A stretch of 24,643 nucleotides of DNA from JBNKDD01 sp050288085. GTDB lineage: Bacteria > Chloroflexota > Anaerolineae > Aggregatilineales > UBA3940. Each line of letters starts with the position of its first letter. Positions within the stretch are counted from its first letter, which is position 1. The stretch lies in NCBI GenBank assembly GCA_050288085.1, contig JBNKDD010000053.1, positions 1 to 24,643 on the forward strand, read 5' to 3'. The position numbers and the translations under genes were made by a program. The notes beneath the pieces are model-generated. The model was not told the origin of the DNA. It ran no database searches and was given only the letters and a program-made list of their open reading frames with translations. Below are positions 22,937 to 24,643 of this stretch, piece after piece.

Positions 22937-23665
22937 ATGGGAGCTGTGCTACAACAGTTTAGAAATTTGCTTGAGTCCGACGAAATTGAGGGTAAAGTTG
23001 TCTATGTGCTGGGGATCGTACTGCTGGTGCAGTTCTTCTATCCCATCACGGAGACCGGTAGTCTGCCTTTGATGCTCGTTTATCAGGTGGTCTATGCGTC
23101 GCTGATTCTGGCGGGTATCATCATTGCCCGGAACAATCCGCGCCTGATGCGGCTTCTCTTCGTGTTTGGGGTGATCCAGGTCGTGGCAGGCGCGATCTAC
23201 ACCTTCAACCAGGATGCGGTCTGGGCTAACCTGACCGGCTATGCGGCCTATATTGTGTTCGATGTCATCGTTACCTGGATTTTGTTCAAATATGTCTTCG
23301 AAACGCGTACCATCACCCGAGATGTGCTCTATGCCGCCGTTGCGATCTATCTGCTGCTAGGCGCGGTGTTTGTGCCTGTCTATGGACTGCTGGACACGCT
23401 GACGTTTGAACTCTCAGGTGGCACACAGCACGCATTTGTCGGCGGGAGTACTGGCGCGGGCGAGTTGTTTGCATGGCAGGATTTCATCTATTTCAGCTAC
23501 GTGACACTGACCACACTCGGTTATGGCGACATTCTCCCGGCGACGATGGCTGCCAAAGCCGCCATTGCCCTCGAAGCGATCATCGGCGTGATGTATCTCA
23601 CGATCATCATGGCACGACTCGTCAGTCTTTATTCGGTGGATTTCAACCGCGAAAAACCAGACTAA
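22937..23665 (+). CDS. Two-pore-helix (Ion_trans_2-type) potassium channel
   Basis: 242 aa. Four to five N-terminal helices (about 20-125), a helix-pore-helix unit (about 128-230) and the K+ selectivity filter T-L-G-Y-G-D near 193-198. There is no C-terminal RCK or cyclic-nucleotide domain, only a short Arg/Lys tail, so gating probably depends on the membrane part. The ATG at 22937 directly abuts its AAGG; GTG 22946 has the better spacing (8 nt) and could be the true start (239 aa). Monocistronic between a divergent small gene and the convergent TetR gene. Confidence 0.9.
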   Translation: MGAVLQQFRNLLESDEIEGKVVYVLGIVLLVQFFYPITETGSLPLMLVYQVVYASLILAGIIIARNNPRLMRLLFVFGVIQVVAGAIYTFNQDAVWANLTGYAAYIVFDVIVTWILFKYVFETRTITRDVLYAAVAIYLLLGAVFVPVYGLLDTLTFELSGGTQHAFVGGSTGAGELFAWQDFIYFSYVTLTTLGYGDILPATMAAKAAIALEAIIGVMYLTIIMARLVSLYSVDFNREKPD

Positions 23666-23696
23666 ATGGAACAAGACAATGATCTTGGGCAAAACC

Positions 23697-23728
23697 TTAC
23701 TTATTCCGAGTAAATAGCTAAAGCTATT
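23697..23728. terminator. Two small hairpins between channel and tetR genes
   Basis: TTACT/AGTAA (23697-23701, 23709-23713) is followed by AATAGCT/AGCTATT (23713-23719, 23722-23728). Both are short and A/T-rich. They lie in the convergent gap where termination is needed; strength is doubtful. Confidence 0.35.
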
Positions 23729-23762
23729 GTCTGGGCCAACTTGATACTGGAGTTTTATTGGA

Positions 23763-24365
23763 CTACTCCTCCAGGCTGTTCATGAATAGCTGGGCCAAAG
23801 AATGCGCCAGCTTTCTGCCCCCTTCGGGCTGCGCCAGATCAAGCGGGGTCAGCGGCAGGAAAAGTCCCGGAGCCAGCACACTGAACATCGCCGCGGAGAT
23901 GATGTGCGCCAGAACTGCCCGAACCTCGCCCTGCTCCTTGCTGGGATACTCATCAGCCGCACGTCGTGACAGGCGCTCCAGCACCTCCTGGAACATGTGG
24001 GCCGCCACCGTGTCGTAGCGTTTCTCCAGCATGATGGTATAGAGGTGGGCCAGGGTTGTCCCTGGGAAGCGTAAACCGCCGTCAATCAAGAAGAAACAGA
24101 CCTCCTCCAGGATTTGTTCCAGAGGCAGATCAGGCTGATCAATAAAAGTGGTGAGGTCTTCCACTGTGTGCTGAATGGCCATAGCCAATGCCTCGTCCAC
24201 CAGCCGGTCTTTCGTGCGGAAATAATAATTGATGGAAGCGATATTGGTCCCCGCCTCCTCCGCGATTTTGCGCGTGGTCAGGCTGGCGATGCCGTACTTT
24301 TCGATGCAGGCGATGACAGCCTCAAGAATTTGCTCGCGGGTGGTGCTGTTCGGTTCGTCAGTCAT
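23763..24365 (-). CDS. TetR-family transcriptional regulator
   Basis: 200 aa from ATG 24365. N-terminal TetR helix-turn-helix (about 9-55): S-L-T-T-R-K-I-A-E-E-A-G-T-N-I-A-S-I-N-Y-Y-F-R-T-K-D is diagnostic. The C-terminal alpha-helical ligand domain includes L-Y-T-I-M-L-E-K-R-Y and ends near M-N-S-L-E-E. GGAAG lies 8 nt before ATG 24365; an upstream extension to 24440 overlaps the promoter and is rejected. Divergent from a gene at 24604 across about 240 bp, it probably represses itself and that gene through the paired direct repeats. Confidence 0.94.
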   Translation of the reverse strand: MTDEPNSTTREQILEAVIACIEKYGIASLTTRKIAEEAGTNIASINYYFRTKDRLVDEALAMAIQHTVEDLTTFIDQPDLPLEQILEEVCFFLIDGGLRFPGTTLAHLYTIMLEKRYDTVAAHMFQEVLERLSRRAADEYPSKEQGEVRAVLAHIISAAMFSVLAPGLFLPLTPLDLAQPEGGRKLAHSLAQLFMNSLEE

Positions 24366-24427
24366 TGAATTTTCTTCCGTATAATGCCTCTTATTACTCT
24401 CAAAGCGCCCGCTGCGGGCCGCCACCC

Positions 24428-24456
24428 ATCTTATCATCAAACAACTGCTTAGTCAA
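24428..24456 (-). promoter_or_regulatory. Promoter of the tetR gene
   Basis: On the minus strand TTGACT (24456-24451), 17 bp, then TAAGAT (24433-24428). The -35 and part of the spacer are covered by direct-repeat copy 1. Confidence 0.7.
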
Positions 24457-24459
24457 TTT
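24439..24459. repeat. Probable TetR operator, copy 1
   Basis: AAACAACTGCTTAGTC followed by AATTT. It matches copy 2 at most positions (AAACAA, TG, TT, CAATTT), overlapping the tetR -35. Confidence 0.55.
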
Positions 24460-24490
24460 GTTTTATTCAAGTGATTTATATATATGTTTT

Positions 24491-24510
24491 AAACAAGTGT
24501 TTGACAATTT
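24491..24510. repeat. Probable TetR operator, copy 2
   Basis: AAACAAGTGTTTGACAATTT. Its first 12 bp form the palindrome AAACA-AG-TGTTT, and it covers the -35 (24501) of the divergent gene. The copies start 52 bp apart. Confidence 0.6.
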
Positions 24511-24529
24511 TACAGCAGGTTGCTATACT
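24501..24529 (+). promoter_or_regulatory. Strong promoter of the gene at 24604
   Basis: TTGACA (24501-24506), 17 bp, TATACT (24524-24529) with extended TGC. The consensus -35 suggests high output once repression is lifted. Confidence 0.8.
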
Positions 24530-24554
24530 GCTCCTAGAATGAACCAGGCAACCA

Positions 24555-24577
24555 GATCAGGGGAAAAATCCCCGATC
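24555..24577 (+). promoter_or_regulatory. Hairpin in the 5' leader of the 24604 gene
   Basis: GATC-A-GGGG (24555-24563) pairs with CCCC-GATC (24570-24577) around AAAAAT, with one bulged A. It lies about 20 nt past the predicted start, upstream of AAAGGAG, and could stabilise the mRNA. Confidence 0.5.
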
Positions 24578-24603
24578 ACCTTATTGGTAAAGGAGTGGTA
24601 TAC

Positions 24604-24643
24604 ATGAAACTGAATAAAGAATCTCTTATGTGGTACACGGCAG
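24604..24643 (+). CDS. Start of a gene cut by the window edge
   Basis: ATG 24604 with AAAGGAG 8 nt upstream, reading M-K-L-N-K-E-S-L-M-W-Y-T-A before the edge. Too short to identify. Genes divergent from tetR are often transporters or enzymes of the ligand, which is only context. Confidence 0.7.
   Translation, partial: MKLNKESLMWYTA

Noticed and set aside
1..24643. Mobile elements, CRISPR arrays, tRNA or rRNA genes
   Set aside because: No transposase or integrase motif, no regularly spaced repeats, and no recognisable structural RNA gene was seen on either strand by eye.

Overview
This looks like a chromosomal segment of an uncultured-type Chloroflexota bacterium (Anaerolineae-like). That is an inference from the clade II Sec/lipoprotein-type nitrous oxide reductase cluster, the many lipoproteins with low-complexity linkers, the three Crp/Fnr regulators and the family mix. 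No rRNA, tRNA, CRISPR array, insertion sequence or integrase was seen.

Layout. (1) 1-1904, minus strand: a tight five-gene operon (ferredoxin, cupin, two paralogous four-helix heme-copper-oxidase-like membrane proteins, and a truncated DUF166-like protein) behind a perfect FNR/DNR-type box. (2) 1951-4786: three Crp/Fnr-family regulators, one with an FNR-type recognition helix and two with CRP-type helices, plus a small VOC protein. (3) 4908-11634, plus strand: the nos cluster nosZ, nosB-like, a nosD-nosF fusion, nosY, a lipoprotein cytochrome c and nosL. The nosZ promoter and the promoter of the nearest CRP-type regulator carry nearly identical 20-bp palindromes. (4) 11873-13198: a type II NADH dehydrogenase. 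(5) 13347-15553, minus strand: an octaheme cytochrome of the hydroxylamine oxidoreductase (HAO) family with a membrane protein built from two copies of a four-helix unit. (6) 15808-16878: panB behind a structured leader with an intrinsic terminator. (7) 16967-23665: a small Zn-ribbon-like protein, an AraC/effector-binding regulator, a PAS histidine kinase, two lipoproteins, a small cytosolic protein and a two-helix-pore K+ channel. (8) 23763-24643: a TetR regulator divergent from a gene cut by the window edge, with one copy of a direct repeat on each promoter.

How it may work together. NDH-2 feeds quinones. Surface-tethered cytochrome c and lipoprotein NosZ reduce N2O, NosDFY and NosL supply sulfur and copper, and the HAO-like octaheme protein handles another nitrogen species (NO, hydroxylamine or nitrite; direction unknown). 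The DNR-like regulator and CRP-type regulators appear to switch these modules on through promoters that all have the same geometry: box centre 41.5 bp before the predicted transcription start. The strongest candidates for something undescribed are the HAO-like protein plus duplicated membrane partner, the nosD-nosF fusion, and the DNR-box operon with paired four-helix proteins.
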